Shown: positions 1 to 9,310, numbered from the stretch's first letter. The stretch is DNA of 36,855 nucleotides from Microbacterium sp. A20 (GCF_004794515.1 NZ_SSDF01000033.1:1-36855); one strand, 5' to 3'. The notes: generated from the sequence alone by a model not told the origin. Numbers and translations: made by a program.

Positions 1-1179
1 CCGCGCGGGCGCTGCTGTCCGCTCGGCAGCGGGAGCCGTCGGCGCCGCAGCGGCAGCATCCGTCGCGCCGGCGAGGACGCGCGCCACCATGAGCTCGAGG
101 TGCAGGCGCGGAGACGTCGCCCCCGACATGTCGTCGAGGGCCGCACTCACCACGTCGGCGGTGCGCGAGAGACGCGCGGCGCCGAAGACCTCTGCCTGGC
201 CGCGCATGCGCTGCAGGTCGTCTTCGGCGATGCCGCGCAGGACAGCCGAAGCACCGGCTCCGACGGCCGCGATGACGATCAGGTCGCGCAGCCGTTCGAG
301 CAGGTCGTCGACGAAGCGCCGTGGGTCTTGACCGGTCTGCACGACGCGGTCGATCGCGGGGAACGCGGCCGCGGCGTCTCCGGCGGCGAGCGCGTCGACG
401 ATCTCGTCGAGGAGGGCGCCGTGCGTGTATCCGAGCAGAGAGACGGCGCGTGCATAGCCGACCGTCACGGTCTCGGAGCCGGCTGGCGCGTCGGACCCGG
501 CGATGAGCTGGTCGAGCAGCGAGAGCGTGTCTCGGGGAGAGCCGCCACCGGCGCGGACGACGAGCGGCAGCACACCCTGCTCGACGATCACGCCCTCTTC
601 GGCGCAGAGCTTCTCGACGTACTCGAGCATCGCTGCCGGCGGCACCAGACGGAACGGGTAGTGGTGCGTGCGGGAGCGGATCGTGCCGAGGACCTTCTCG
701 GGCTCGGTCGTCGCGAAGATGAACTTGACGTGCTCCGGCGGCTCTTCCACGAGCTTGAGCAGCGCGTTGAACCCCTGCGGGGTGACCATGTGCGCCTCGT
801 CGAGGATGAAGATCTTGTACCGGTCGCGGCTGGGGGCAAAGGTGGCCCGCTCGCGCAGGTCGCGGGCGTCGTCGACGCCGTTGTGGCTGGCCGCGTCGAT
901 CTCGACGACGTCGAGGGATCCGCCGCCGGCGCGCGACAGCTCGACGCAGCTCGGGCAGACGCCGCAGGGCACGTCGGTCGGCCCTTCGGCGCAGTTCAGG
1001 CAGCGCGCCAGGATGCGCGCCGAAGTCGTCTTGCCGCAGCCGCGAGGGCCGGAGAACAGGTACGCGTGGCCGACCCGATCGCCGCGCAGCGCCGTCATGA
1101 GCGGGTCGGTCACCTGGGACTGCCCGATCATCTCGCCGAACGTCTCGGGTCGGTAGCGGCGGTAGAGGGCTGTGGTCAC
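1..1179 (-). CDS. dnaX: DNA polymerase III subunit gamma/tau, C-terminal part beyond window
   Basis: This is the clamp-loader ATPase of the replicative polymerase; it loads the beta sliding clamp onto primed DNA. The frame opens at GTG 1179 (VTTALYRRYRPETF) and runs off the left edge without a stop, so about 393 N-terminal residues are present. Seen in the sequence: Walker A GPRGCGKT at residues 44-51, the zinc-binding cysteines C63, C72, C75 and C78, the DEAH Walker B at 127-130, and an SRT arginine-finger motif just after FIFATTEPEKVLGTIR. The last visible stretch is Ala/Pro-rich, as expected where the AAA+ core and collar give way to the linker. The downstream gene is unrelated. The missing end prevents judging whether a gamma-type frameshift exists. 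Confidence 0.96.
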   Translation of the reverse strand, partial: MTTALYRRYRPETFGEMIGQSQVTDPLMTALRGDRVGHAYLFSGPRGCGKTTSARILARCLNCAEGPTDVPCGVCPSCVELSRAGGGSLDVVEIDAASHNGVDDARDLRERATFAPSRDRYKIFILDEAHMVTPQGFNALLKLVEEPPEHVKFIFATTEPEKVLGTIRSRTHHYPFRLVPPAAMLEYVEKLCAEEGVIVEQGVLPLVVRAGGGSPRDTLSLLDQLIAGSDAPAGSETVTVGYARAVSLLGYTHGALLDEIVDALAAGDAAAAFPAIDRVVQTGQDPRRFVDDLLERLRDLIVIAAVGAGASAVLRGIAEDDLQRMRGQAEVFGAARLSRTADVVSAALDDMSGATSPRLHLELMVARVLAGATDAAAAAPTAPAAERTAAPAR

Positions 1180-1243
1180 CTCAACAGCCTACGGCGTGCC
1201 ACCGACCTTCGGCGGGTCGGCGACTCCCCGGTCCTCCGACGCG

Positions 1244-3748
1244 TCAGTCGATCGACTCGATCACCGGAATGGCCGTGGTGATCACCGGGACGGATGCCGA
1301 CATCCGCGTGCCGTCCTCGCGACGGGCGTCGGCGAACTGACGCAGCGTCGGGCGCCCGGGGATCAGCGGACCCTGATCCGCCAGAGGCACCACGACCTCG
1401 TCCTCTACCGTCGCGAAGTACGCGGTGTCCCGCACGCTGAAAGGCACCGGAGGGCCGCTGCGCACCTGCACGCGCAGCTCGTCCTTGGTGACCGTCACCT
1501 GCAGCGTGGATCCCTGCCACTGCAGCGGGAAGGACAGCGACGGCCAGTCGGCCGGCAGCCGTGGGTCGAAACTCAGGTCGCCGGCATAGTCGCGCATGCC
1601 GCCGAAGCCGCACACCAGCGCCGTCCACACTCCCCCGGCGGAGGCCACGTGCACGCCGTCGGCCGCGTTGTGGTGCAGGTCGTGCAGGTCGACGAACAGC
1701 GACTGCTCGAAGTATCTCTGCGCGAGATCCTGGTACCCCACCTCGGCGGCGAGGATCGACTGCACGACCGCCGAGAGCGTCGAGTCGCCCGTGGTCAGCG
1801 GATCGTAGTAGTCGAAGTCGGCCTTCTTCTCCTCGGGCGAGAAGTGGTTGCCCTGCAGGAACAGCGCCAGCACGACATCCGCCTGCTTGAGCACCTGGAA
1901 CCGGTAGATCACCAGCGGGTGGAAGTGCAGCAGCAGCGGTCGCTGCTCGGCGGGAGTGTTGGCGAGATCCCAGACCTCGCGCTCGAGGAACAGCGAATCC
2001 TGCGGATGGATGCCGAGGCCCTCGCTGTAGGGGATGTACATCGCCTCCGCCGCGCGGTCCCACGCCTCGGCCTCGCCGACGCCGAGCCCCGTTCGATCGA
2101 CGAGCTTCACGTAGTCTTCGGGGTGGTTCTCCCGGATCTCGCGGACGATCTTGGCTGCGTAACGGAGGTTGTAGCGTGCCATGACGTTCGTGTACAGGTT
2201 GTCGTTGACGACCGTGGTGTACTCGTCCGGCCCCGTGACGCCGTGGATGTGGAAGGTCTCGATCCCGTCGCCGGCATCCGTCTCCTCCACCAGCCGCGAG
2301 GCACGCCAGAATCCGAGGGTCGCCCACAGCCGGGCCGTCTCGATCGCGATGTCGGCGCCCTCGCGCCGCAGGAACTCCTCGTCACCGGTCGCGCGCACGT
2401 ACTTGCCGAGCGCGAAGCTGATGTCGGCGTTGATGTGGTACTGCGCGGTGCCGGCCGCGTAGTACGCGGATGCCTCCTCGCCGTTGATGGTGCGCCACGG
2501 GAAGAGCGCCCCCGCCTCGTTGAGCTGTGCAGCCCGGCGACGCGCAGCGGGGAGCATCTTCACCCGCGCCCGCAGTGCGTTGTACGCCCACCGCGGCGAC
2601 GTGTAGGTGAGGAACGGGAGCACGTAGATCTCGGTGTCCCAGAAGTAGTGTCCGCTGTAGCCGGAACCGGAGACGCCCTTCGCCGGGACGCCGGCGCCGT
2701 CTGCGCGGGCGGAGGCCTGAGCGAGCTGGAACAGGCACCAGCGGGTGGCCTGCTGCAGGTCGTCGCGGCCGCCGATCTGCACGTCGCTGCGCTCCCAGAA
2801 CGCATCGAGCCAGGCCCGCTGACGCTGGAAGACGGTCTCGACACCCTCAGCGGCCGCGCGGTCGAGCGAACGACGGCAGCGGTCGACGAGCTCGCGCGGC
2901 GGCACGCCTCGGGAGGTGTGGTAGCTGACCAGCTTCGTGACCGTGATGGGAACACCGGCCTTGGCCTGCACCCGGAACACGTTCTTCGCGATGTCGGGCT
3001 CCACGAGCGTGCGGGCGTTGTACTCGTTCTCGGTCTCGACCACGTGGTCGGCCACGACGGCGACCGTCATCCCGGAGTCCGCGACGCGGTATGACAGCGC
3101 GGAGCGCATCCCGTCCTGCCAGTGCTCGGCGGGCTCCAGCACGCGGTCGGCGATCTTCTCGGCCTTGCGGGGGTCGAACGCCGCTTTGGTTCCGATCGGA
3201 GTGCCGGCGTACACGCCCGCGCCGTCCTGGCGGTTCAGCAGCTGGCAGCTGATCGTGACCGGCGCGTCGGCGTTCTCGACGACGACCTCGAGCCGCAGCA
3301 CCGCGAGGTGCCGCTCCTCGAAGCTCACGATGCGCTCGTCGCGCATCCGGACGCGCTTGCCCGACGGAGTCTCCCAGACGACGTGACGCTCGAGGACCCC
3401 GGTGCGCAGGTCGAGCGTGCGGCGGTACTCGCGCACATCGGCGTCGTCGAGCGAGATGGGCTCGTCGTCGACGTAGACGCGCATGACCTTGGCGTCGGGG
3501 GCGTTGACGATCGTCTGCCCGACCTCGGCGAAGCCGTAGGCCTGCTCGGCGTGGCGGATCGGCCAGGTCTCGTGGAGCCCGTTGATGAACGTGCCGTGCT
3601 CCTGGGCGCCGCGACCCTCGATGTGGTTGCCGCGCAGGCCCAGGTAGCCGTTGCCGACGGAGAACAACGTCTCGCCGACGCCCTCCTCCGAGTAGTGCGT
3701 GTCGATCAGACGCCACGGGTCGACGGGGAAGCGGTCGCGGTCGATCAT
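1244..3748 (-). CDS. Glycoside hydrolase family 65 disaccharide phosphorylase
   Basis: An 834-residue protein with full GH65 length and organisation: an N-terminal beta-sandwich, an (alpha/alpha)6 catalytic barrel and a C-terminal beta domain. Family members phosphorolyse alpha-glucobioses (maltose, trehalose, kojibiose or nigerose) with inversion, giving beta-glucose-1-phosphate and glucose. The general acid is expected to be E509 in the motif GVTGPDEYTTVVNDN; the substrate/phosphate loop SGHYFWDTEIYVLPF and the KQADVVLAL stretch are also present. It starts at ATG 3748 and overlaps the upstream beta-phosphoglucomutase stop (ATGA), so the two are translationally coupled and the product is passed on to the mutase. 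No signal peptide is seen, so the enzyme is cytoplasmic. The precise disaccharide cannot be read from the sequence by eye. Confidence 0.93.
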   Translation of the reverse strand: MIDRDRFPVDPWRLIDTHYSEEGVGETLFSVGNGYLGLRGNHIEGRGAQEHGTFINGLHETWPIRHAEQAYGFAEVGQTIVNAPDAKVMRVYVDDEPISLDDADVREYRRTLDLRTGVLERHVVWETPSGKRVRMRDERIVSFEERHLAVLRLEVVVENADAPVTISCQLLNRQDGAGVYAGTPIGTKAAFDPRKAEKIADRVLEPAEHWQDGMRSALSYRVADSGMTVAVVADHVVETENEYNARTLVEPDIAKNVFRVQAKAGVPITVTKLVSYHTSRGVPPRELVDRCRRSLDRAAAEGVETVFQRQRAWLDAFWERSDVQIGGRDDLQQATRWCLFQLAQASARADGAGVPAKGVSGSGYSGHYFWDTEIYVLPFLTYTSPRWAYNALRARVKMLPAARRRAAQLNEAGALFPWRTINGEEASAYYAAGTAQYHINADISFALGKYVRATGDEEFLRREGADIAIETARLWATLGFWRASRLVEETDAGDGIETFHIHGVTGPDEYTTVVNDNLYTNVMARYNLRYAAKIVREIRENHPEDYVKLVDRTGLGVGEAEAWDRAAEAMYIPYSEGLGIHPQDSLFLEREVWDLANTPAEQRPLLLHFHPLVIYRFQVLKQADVVLALFLQGNHFSPEEKKADFDYYDPLTTGDSTLSAVVQSILAAEVGYQDLAQRYFEQSLFVDLHDLHHNAADGVHVASAGGVWTALVCGFGGMRDYAGDLSFDPRLPADWPSLSFPLQWQGSTLQVTVTKDELRVQVRSGPPVPFSVRDTAYFATVEDEVVVPLADQGPLIPGRPTLRQFADARREDGTRMSASVPVITTAIPVIESID

Positions 3749-4503
3749 GCGGTCTCCGGGGTGTCGGTGCGGGAATCGGGGGCGAACACGGCCAGATCGT
3801 CGACGACGACGGTCGCGCCGGCGGCTCGGAGGGCGTCGGCTCCGGTTCCCCGGTCGACACCGATCACGGACGCATAGCCTGCTGCGGCGGCGGAAGCGGC
3901 ACCGGAGGTGGCATCCTCCACGGCGACGGAGCGGGCCGGATCCACTCCGAGGGCTGTGGCACCGGCGGCGAACATGTCGGCTGCGGGCTTCGAGGCGAGG
4001 CCGTCACGCTCGGCCACGACACCGTCCACGACGACCCGGAAGAAGGAGCGGATGCCGGCGGCGGCCAGCACCTCCTCGGCGTTCTTGGAGCTCGACACCA
4101 CACCGAGCGGGATACCCGCGGCATGCAGAGCCTCGACGAGGGCGAGCGAGCCCGGGTACGGCGCTATCCCCTGCCCGCGCAGCGACTCCGCGAAAGCGGC
4201 GTTCTTGCGGTTGCCGATCCCGCAGATGGTCTCGGCCGAGGGGTCGTCGTCGACCGCGCCCCAGGGCACTTCGACGTTGCGGCTGTGCAGCAGACTCGCC
4301 ACTCCGTCGTAGCGCTTCTTACCATCGACGTAGTCGTAGTAATCGGCGTCGGTGTAGGGCGGCGTGATCCCCCAGCGGGCGAACACGTCGTCGAACACGA
4401 CCTTCCAGGCCCGCATGTGCACCTCGGCGGTCGGGGTGAGCACGCCGTCGAGGTCGAACAGTACGCCTTCGGCGTGGAACAGGTCGGGCAGTGCTTCTGG
4501 CAC
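3745..4503 (-). CDS. pgmB: Beta-phosphoglucomutase (HAD family)
   Basis: A 252-residue HAD-superfamily enzyme that converts beta-glucose-1-phosphate to glucose-6-phosphate. The nucleophile/acid motif VLFDLDGVLTPTAEVHMRAW lies near residue 15. Later come the cap domain, the SSS motif II (GVVSSSKNAEE), the SKPAAD lysine and the acidic VEDATSG motif. The chosen start is GTG 4503 (VPEALPDLF), which has a strong GGAGG about 5 nt upstream; the open frame continues further upstream but that part has no family similarity. The stop overlaps the GH65 start by ATGA. Together the two enzymes harvest a disaccharide using phosphate instead of ATP for one of its glucose units. Confidence 0.92.
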   Translation of the reverse strand: MPEALPDLFHAEGVLFDLDGVLTPTAEVHMRAWKVVFDDVFARWGITPPYTDADYYDYVDGKKRYDGVASLLHSRNVEVPWGAVDDDPSAETICGIGNRKNAAFAESLRGQGIAPYPGSLALVEALHAAGIPLGVVSSSKNAEEVLAAAGIRSFFRVVVDGVVAERDGLASKPAADMFAAGATALGVDPARSVAVEDATSGAASAAAAGYASVIGVDRGTGADALRAAGATVVVDDLAVFAPDSRTDTPETA

Positions 4504-4576
4504 AGAGCCTCCAGGAGAAGGGCGATCGTCGGGCCGGCACCGCTCCGTGCCACTGTGCAAGCGTAATGCTGTGGCG

Positions 4577-4597
4577 CGCCGGGAGGTAACCCCGGCG
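4577..4597 (-). terminator. Hairpin after ackA
   Basis: Inverted repeat CGCCGGG / CCCGGCG with a 7-nt loop, directly after the ackA stop and before the pgmB gene. There is no clear U-run, so it may be a weak or Rho-assisted terminator. Confidence 0.45.
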
Positions 4598-4603
4598 GGC
4601 CGA

Positions 4604-5824
4604 TCAGAGCAGTTCGGCCGTCTGGCGCGCGATCTGCAGTTCCTCGTCGGTGGGCACCACGAGCACCGCCACCGGAGAGGAATTCGTGGAGATGCGACGG
4701 ATGCCCCGCTCCCTGGCCTCGTTGCGAGCGGCATCCAGCTCCACACCGGCGAATCCGAGGGTCGCCATCGCGGCCGCCCGCACCGCCGCCGCGTTCTCGC
4801 CGACGCCGGCGGTGAAGGAGATGACATCCACTCCCCCGAGCTGCGCGATGTACGCGCCGGCGTAGGCGCGCAGGCGGTGCACGTACACGTCGAAGGCCAG
4901 CATCGCCGCGTCGTCTCCCGCCTCCACTCCGGCGAGGATGTCGCGCATGTCGCTGCGCCCGGCGAGACCGGCGAGGCCGCTGCGGGTGTTGAGCAGCGAG
5001 TCGAGGTCGTCGATCGAGAGGCCGGCACGACGCGACAGGTGCACGAGCGCCGCGGGGTCGAGGTCGCCCGAGCGGGTGCCCATGACCAGACCCTCGAGCG
5101 GGGTGAGTCCCATCGAGGTCTCGACCGAGCGACCGCCGTCGATGGCCGTCACGGACGCCCCGTTGCCGAGGTGGAACACGAGCTGACGGAGGCTGCCGAG
5201 GTCGCGGCCGAGGAACGCTGCCGCGGCCTCGCTCACGTACTGGTGGCTCGTGCCGTGGAAGCCGTAGCGGCGCACCCGGTGCTCCGCGGCGAGCGCGGCA
5301 TCGATCGCGTAGGTGTACGCGGCGGGCGGGAGCGTCTGGTGGAAAGCGGTGTCGAACACGGCGACGTGCGGCACCTGATCGAACACGGCGCGAGCGGCGC
5401 GGATGCCGGCCAGGTTCGCGGGGTTGTGCAGCGGCGCGAGCACCGCGAGCTCGTCGATCTGCCGCTCCACATCGGCGTCGATCAGCGTCGGGGCGTAGAA
5501 GCGGGCGCCGCCGTGCACCACGCGGTGTCCGACGGCGACCGGGCGATGCTCCTCGAGCGACGGGCCGTGCGCGGCGAACTGCTCGCGCATGATCTCGAAG
5601 GCGGCGGCGTGATCGGCGATCGGGCGCTCATCGCGGTAGGTCGCATCGAGCATCGTCGGCATGGCCGTCCCGTCGGTCTCCGGGCGGACGGTGTGCGCGA
5701 CGGGACTGGCGTCCTGGCCGATGCGCTCGATGAGACCGCTCGCCAGGAGGTTCTCCTGCTCGATGTCGATCAGGCTGTACTTCAGCGACGACGACCCGCT
5801 GTTGATGACCAGGATCGCGCTCAT
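4604..5824 (-). CDS. ackA: Acetate kinase
   Basis: A 406-residue cytoplasmic kinase that interconverts acetyl phosphate plus ADP with acetate plus ATP. The N-terminal ASKHA phosphate-binding signature INSGSSSLKYS is intact, as are the VGHRVVHGG substrate-binding segment, the VAVFDTAFH motif with the catalytic Asp, YGFHGTSHQYV, and the adenosine loop FTAGVGENAAAVR. Length matches the family. The ATG at 5824 overlaps the pta stop (ATGA), so it is the second gene of a pta-ackA operon. A small hairpin follows its stop. Confidence 0.98.
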   Translation of the reverse strand: MSAILVINSGSSSLKYSLIDIEQENLLASGLIERIGQDASPVAHTVRPETDGTAMPTMLDATYRDERPIADHAAAFEIMREQFAAHGPSLEEHRPVAVGHRVVHGGARFYAPTLIDADVERQIDELAVLAPLHNPANLAGIRAARAVFDQVPHVAVFDTAFHQTLPPAAYTYAIDAALAAEHRVRRYGFHGTSHQYVSEAAAAFLGRDLGSLRQLVFHLGNGASVTAIDGGRSVETSMGLTPLEGLVMGTRSGDLDPAALVHLSRRAGLSIDDLDSLLNTRSGLAGLAGRSDMRDILAGVEAGDDAAMLAFDVYVHRLRAYAGAYIAQLGGVDVISFTAGVGENAAAVRAAAMATLGFAGVELDAARNEARERGIRRISTNSSPVAVLVVPTDEELQIARQTAELL

Positions 5825-7938
5825 GCCGAATCTCCCTGCGCCTGGATCGCGGTGATCGCGACGGTGTTGACGATGTCGGCGACCAGCGCGCCGCGGGACA
5901 GGTCGTTGATGGGCTTGTTGAGTCCCTGCAGCACCGGCCCGATGGCGACGGCTCCGGCCGAGCGCTGCACCGCCTTGTAGGTGTTGTTGCCCGTGTTGAG
6001 GTCGGGGAACACGAACACCGTCGCGCGCCCGGCCACGGCCGAATCGGGGAGCTTGGCCTTCGCGACCGCCGCATCCGCTGCCGCGTCGTACTGGATCGGG
6101 CCCTCCACCGGCAGCTCGGGCGCCCGCTCACGCACGAGGGCGGTCGCGGCGCGCACCTTGTCGACGTCGGCGCCGGTGCCGGACTCGCCCGTCGAGTACG
6201 ACAGCATCGCCACGCGCGGGTCGATGCCGAACTGACGGGCCGTCGTCGCCGAGGAGATGGCGATGTCGGCGAGCTGCCTGCTCGTCGGGTCGGGGATCAC
6301 GGCACAGTCGCCGTACACGAGCACGCGGTCGGCGAGCGCCATCAGGAACACACTCGAGACGACGTTCACCCCCGGCTTGGTCTTGATGATCTCGAAGGAC
6401 GGGCGGATGGTGTGCGCTGTCGTGTGCGCGGCGCCGGAGACCATGCCGTCGGCGAGGCCGAGGTGCACCATCATCGTGCCGAAGTACGACACATCGGTCA
6501 CGGTGTCTGCCGCCTGGGCGAGCGTGATGCCCTTGTGGGCGCGGAGTCGCGCATATTCCGCGGCGAAGCGCTCGACCAGCTCGGGGTCGGTGGGGCTGAG
6601 CACCTGGGCCGCGGCGATGTCGACGCCGAGCTCGACGGCGCGAGCGCGGATGGATGCCTCGTCGCCCAGGATCGTCAGGTCGGCGACCTCTCTGGCCAGC
6701 AGAGTGGCGGTGGCACGCAGGATGCGGTCGTCTCCGCCCTCCGGCAGCACGATGCGTCGGCGGTCGGCTCTGGCGCGTTCAATGAGCCCGTACTGGAACA
6801 TCAGCGGCGTCACGACCCGCGACTCGGCGAGCCCGAGCTGCTCGGTCAGCTCGGCGATGTCCACGTGCGCCTGGAACAGGCCGAGCGCACGGTCGTACCG
6901 GCTGCGGGAATCGGCGGAGATCCGGCCGCGGGCTCCCATCACCCGCACCGCGGTGTCGTACGTGCCCAGGTCGGTGGTGATGATCGGAACCGTCGACGCG
7001 AATCCGTCGAGCAGCTGGAGGATCGGCTCCGGCAGCGGGAAGGGGCCGTTCAGGATGATGCCGGCGATGCGCGGGAACGTGCCGGACGAGTCGGCCAGCA
7101 GCGCGGCGAGCAGAACCTCGGTGCGGTCGGCCGGGATCACCACGACCGCCTCCTCGGTGAGCCGCGGCAGCACGTTGACCATCGACATCCCCGCGACCAC
7201 GATCGTCAGCGCCTCCGCCGCCAGGCGGTCGTCGTCGCCCTTGAGCAGCTCCCCGTCGACGGCCGAGAGGATGCCGCGGATCGAGGGGGCGACGAGCGCG
7301 CGGTCCTCCGGAATCGCCCACACCGGCGTCCGGTCGTCGTGCAGCACGGCGCGCACGGCATCGATCATGGCCTCGAGTGCGTCGGGATCGGCCCGGTTCA
7401 CGGCGACCGCGAACAGCTCGGCGCGCTCTGCCGCGAGCTCGGACAGCGCCAGTTCCGCGATCTGCCCGACGGCAGCGGCGGCGCGAGCCGTCGTCGTGCC
7501 GAGCTGCTCAGCCTGGCGCTGCTGATCGCGACCGCTGAGGACGAGCAGCACCGGGGCGCCGAGGTTGGCGGCGATCCGTGCGTTGAAGCCCAGCTCTGCG
7601 GGGCTGGCGACATCCGTGTAATCGCTGCCGATGATGACGACGGAGTCGCACTGCGCCTCGACGGCCTTGAACCGCGCGACGATCGTCGACAGCGCCGCTT
7701 CCGGATCGCTGCGCACGTCGTCATAGGTGACGCCGATGCAGTCCTCGTAGTCGAGCTGCACGCCGTCGTGCGCCAGCATCAGCTCGAGGATGTCGTCGCG
7801 TTCGGTGACGGATCGCGCGATCGGGCGGAACACCCCCACCCGCGGCGACACGCGCATCAGTGCGTCGAGCGCCCCGAGGGCGATCGTCGACTTTCCGGTA
7901 TGGCCTTCGGCCGAGGTGATGTAGATGCTCTGCGCCAC
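5821..7938 (-). CDS. pta: Phosphate acetyltransferase, long form
   Basis: A 705-residue enzyme that converts acetyl-CoA plus phosphate to acetyl phosphate plus CoA. It has the long two-part architecture: an N-terminal BioD/DRTGG-like region (MAQSIYITSAEGHTGKSTI, with a P-loop-like GHTGKST) to about residue 370, then the catalytic PTA domain (RIVLPEGGDDRILRATATL through MVSGAAHTTAHTIRPSFEII to FPDLNTGNNTYKAVQRSAGA). The first codon is GTG 7938; the Shine-Dalgarno signal is weak. It overlaps ackA by 4 nt. With ackA it provides substrate-level ATP from acetyl-CoA overflow, or acetate assimilation in reverse. Confidence 0.97.
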   Translation of the reverse strand: MAQSIYITSAEGHTGKSTIALGALDALMRVSPRVGVFRPIARSVTERDDILELMLAHDGVQLDYEDCIGVTYDDVRSDPEAALSTIVARFKAVEAQCDSVVIIGSDYTDVASPAELGFNARIAANLGAPVLLVLSGRDQQRQAEQLGTTTARAAAAVGQIAELALSELAAERAELFAVAVNRADPDALEAMIDAVRAVLHDDRTPVWAIPEDRALVAPSIRGILSAVDGELLKGDDDRLAAEALTIVVAGMSMVNVLPRLTEEAVVVIPADRTEVLLAALLADSSGTFPRIAGIILNGPFPLPEPILQLLDGFASTVPIITTDLGTYDTAVRVMGARGRISADSRSRYDRALGLFQAHVDIAELTEQLGLAESRVVTPLMFQYGLIERARADRRRIVLPEGGDDRILRATATLLAREVADLTILGDEASIRARAVELGVDIAAAQVLSPTDPELVERFAAEYARLRAHKGITLAQAADTVTDVSYFGTMMVHLGLADGMVSGAAHTTAHTIRPSFEIIKTKPGVNVVSSVFLMALADRVLVYGDCAVIPDPTSRQLADIAISSATTARQFGIDPRVAMLSYSTGESGTGADVDKVRAATALVRERAPELPVEGPIQYDAAADAAVAKAKLPDSAVAGRATVFVFPDLNTGNNTYKAVQRSAGAVAIGPVLQGLNKPINDLSRGALVADIVNTVAITAIQAQGDSA

Positions 7939-8003
7939 GGCTTCAGCTTAGGCGCGGCATCCGTGAACCCGCCCGGCGTCGTACCGGGACTATTGCTTCG
8001 GCG

Positions 8004-8702
8004 TCACTCGCACGGCCCCGACAGTGCGTCGACGACCGCCGTGGCATCCGCCTGGAACTGCGAGTAGTAGTCGCGATCCATGTTGATCTGCACACGGTGG
8101 ATCGCGTGCGACGGCGCCATGGTCTGCCAGCCGGGAAGCCGGCCGAGCCGGTCGAAGAACAGGGTCGCCGCGGCCGCCGGATCCATGCGCTGCTCGGCAC
8201 TCCCCCACCAGTCCTGCTGCTGGAACAGTCCGATGCTCGTGGTGCGCGAGCCGTCGGGGTTGGTGAACCCGCTCGTCTCCCAGTCGCCGTAGTCGATGTT
8301 GCGGAGGCTGCTCTCGCCCATCGCCGTCATCACCCCGAGGATCTGTCCGTCGCGGTCGAAGCCGAGGCCGGCCGCCGTGCGCACGATCGTCGCCGCGTTC
8401 TCGAGCTGCTCCCCGCTCCATCCCTCGATGCCCGCCGCAGGGAACGTGCGCGGCTCGTCGATGCAGATCGGGGCCGGGTCGTGTGCGAGGCCGAGCGGGA
8501 TGAGCACGAGAAGCCCGGCGGTGACCACGACGGCTCCGACGGACAGGAGTATGCGCTGCAGGATCTTCCGACGGCGGAGCCTGATCGCGGCCTGCCGACG
8601 CGCGCCCGGCTTCCGACGCCTCCGCGTGCTCCCGCGCCTGGCCGCGGGCCTCTTCGCCGCGGGCTTGCGCTTCGCACGAGGTGCCGCACGCCCCGGAGTC
8701 AT
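8004..8702 (-). CDS. Membrane-anchored lysozyme/transglycosylase-like protein
   Basis: A 232-residue protein. Residues 1-48 are extremely Arg/Lys/Ala-rich and cytoplasmic; a single membrane segment follows (about 50-73, ILLSVGAVVVTAGLLVLIPL). The outer domain has the pattern GVMTAMGESSLRN...TTSIGLFQQQDWWGS, which resembles the catalytic region of lysozyme-like/SLT folds, with E130 as candidate acid. The likely substrate is peptidoglycan, but this is inferred from the motif only. Start ATG 8702 overlaps the stop of the upstream rhomboid gene (ATGA), so the two are coupled. The open frame continues upstream in another gene's territory, which is not part of this protein. Confidence 0.8.
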   Translation of the reverse strand: MTPGRAAPRAKRKPAAKRPAARRGSTRRRRKPGARRQAAIRLRRRKILQRILLSVGAVVVTAGLLVLIPLGLAHDPAPICIDEPRTFPAAGIEGWSGEQLENAATIVRTAAGLGFDRDGQILGVMTAMGESSLRNIDYGDWETSGFTNPDGSRTTSIGLFQQQDWWGSAEQRMDPAAAATLFFDRLGRLPGWQTMAPSHAIHRVQINMDRDYYSQFQADATAVVDALSGPCE

Positions 8703-9310
8703 GGGGCGAGGGCTCCGCGCTCTGTTCGCGGGCGGCGGCCGATCAGTGCAGCGAGTCCGCCGCCGATCGCACCGAAGAGATGGCCCTGCCAGGAGATGCC
8801 GTCGGCGACGCCGAACACTCCGGCCAGCATCGTGGCGCCGTACAGGGCGAGCACGATCAGCGCGATGACGGCGTAGAGGATCCGGTGGGCGACCCGGCCC
8901 GGCGCGAACACCCGCATCACGACGTAACCGAAGTAGCCGAACACGAGCCCGGAGGCGCCGACCGTCAGAGTTCCCGGAGCGTTGAACACCCAGGTGCCGA
9001 TACCGCCGACGACGGCGACGATGGCCGTGACCGCCCAAAACCGACGCGTGCCCTCGACCGCGACGAGGCAGCCGAGCACGAGGAACGGCACCGAGTTCGC
9101 GATGAGATGCTGCCAGTTCGCATGCAGGAGCGGACCGAGCACGATGCCGCCGAGGCCCGAGATGTCCCAGGACCGCAACCCGAAGCCGGTGAACGAGCCG
9201 GGGAGGATCGCATCGGCGAACTGCACGACCCACATCGCGACGAGGAGGAGCACCGGCGAGGCGAATCGGCCGAGCGGATGCTGCGCCTTCGGCGGCTGGG
9301 TGACGGTCAC
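8699..9310 (-). CDS. Rhomboid family intramembrane serine protease
   Basis: A 203-residue polytopic protein with about six membrane segments. The catalytic dyad is visible as S120 in GASGLVFGYFGY (GxSG) and H177 in WQGHLFGAIGGG; the early HANWQHLIANS matches the family HxxxxHxxxN motif. Such proteases cleave single-pass membrane proteins within or near the bilayer. GTG 9310 was chosen because the upstream in-frame ATG at 9394 would fall inside the SRP RNA. The gene overlaps, by ATGA, a downstream single-pass lysozyme-like protein, which could be a partner or substrate (inference). Confidence 0.88.
   Translation of the reverse strand: MTVTQPPKAQHPLGRFASPVLLLVAMWVVQFADAILPGSFTGFGLRSWDISGLGGIVLGPLLHANWQHLIANSVPFLVLGCLVAVEGTRRFWAVTAIVAVVGGIGTWVFNAPGTLTVGASGLVFGYFGYVVMRVFAPGRVAHRILYAVIALIVLALYGATMLAGVFGVADGISWQGHLFGAIGGGLAALIGRRPRTERGALAP

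Noticed and set aside
1202..1220. CCGACC / GGTCGG inverted repeat after the GH65 gene
   Set aside because: Only 6-bp arms in GC-rich DNA and no U-run; not enough to call a terminator.
100..1281. Long open frame on the plus strand opposite dnaX
   Set aside because: Antisense shadow caused by high GC; low-complexity Arg/Asp/Val/Gly-rich product without motifs, and the minus strand carries clear dnaX.
1172..3094. 640-residue plus-strand open frame opposite GH65
   Set aside because: Composition is typical of a reverse-frame shadow; GH65 fills the other strand.
6412..8067. 551-residue plus-strand open frame opposite pta
   Set aside because: Shadow frame; His/Arg/Asp-rich, no domain.
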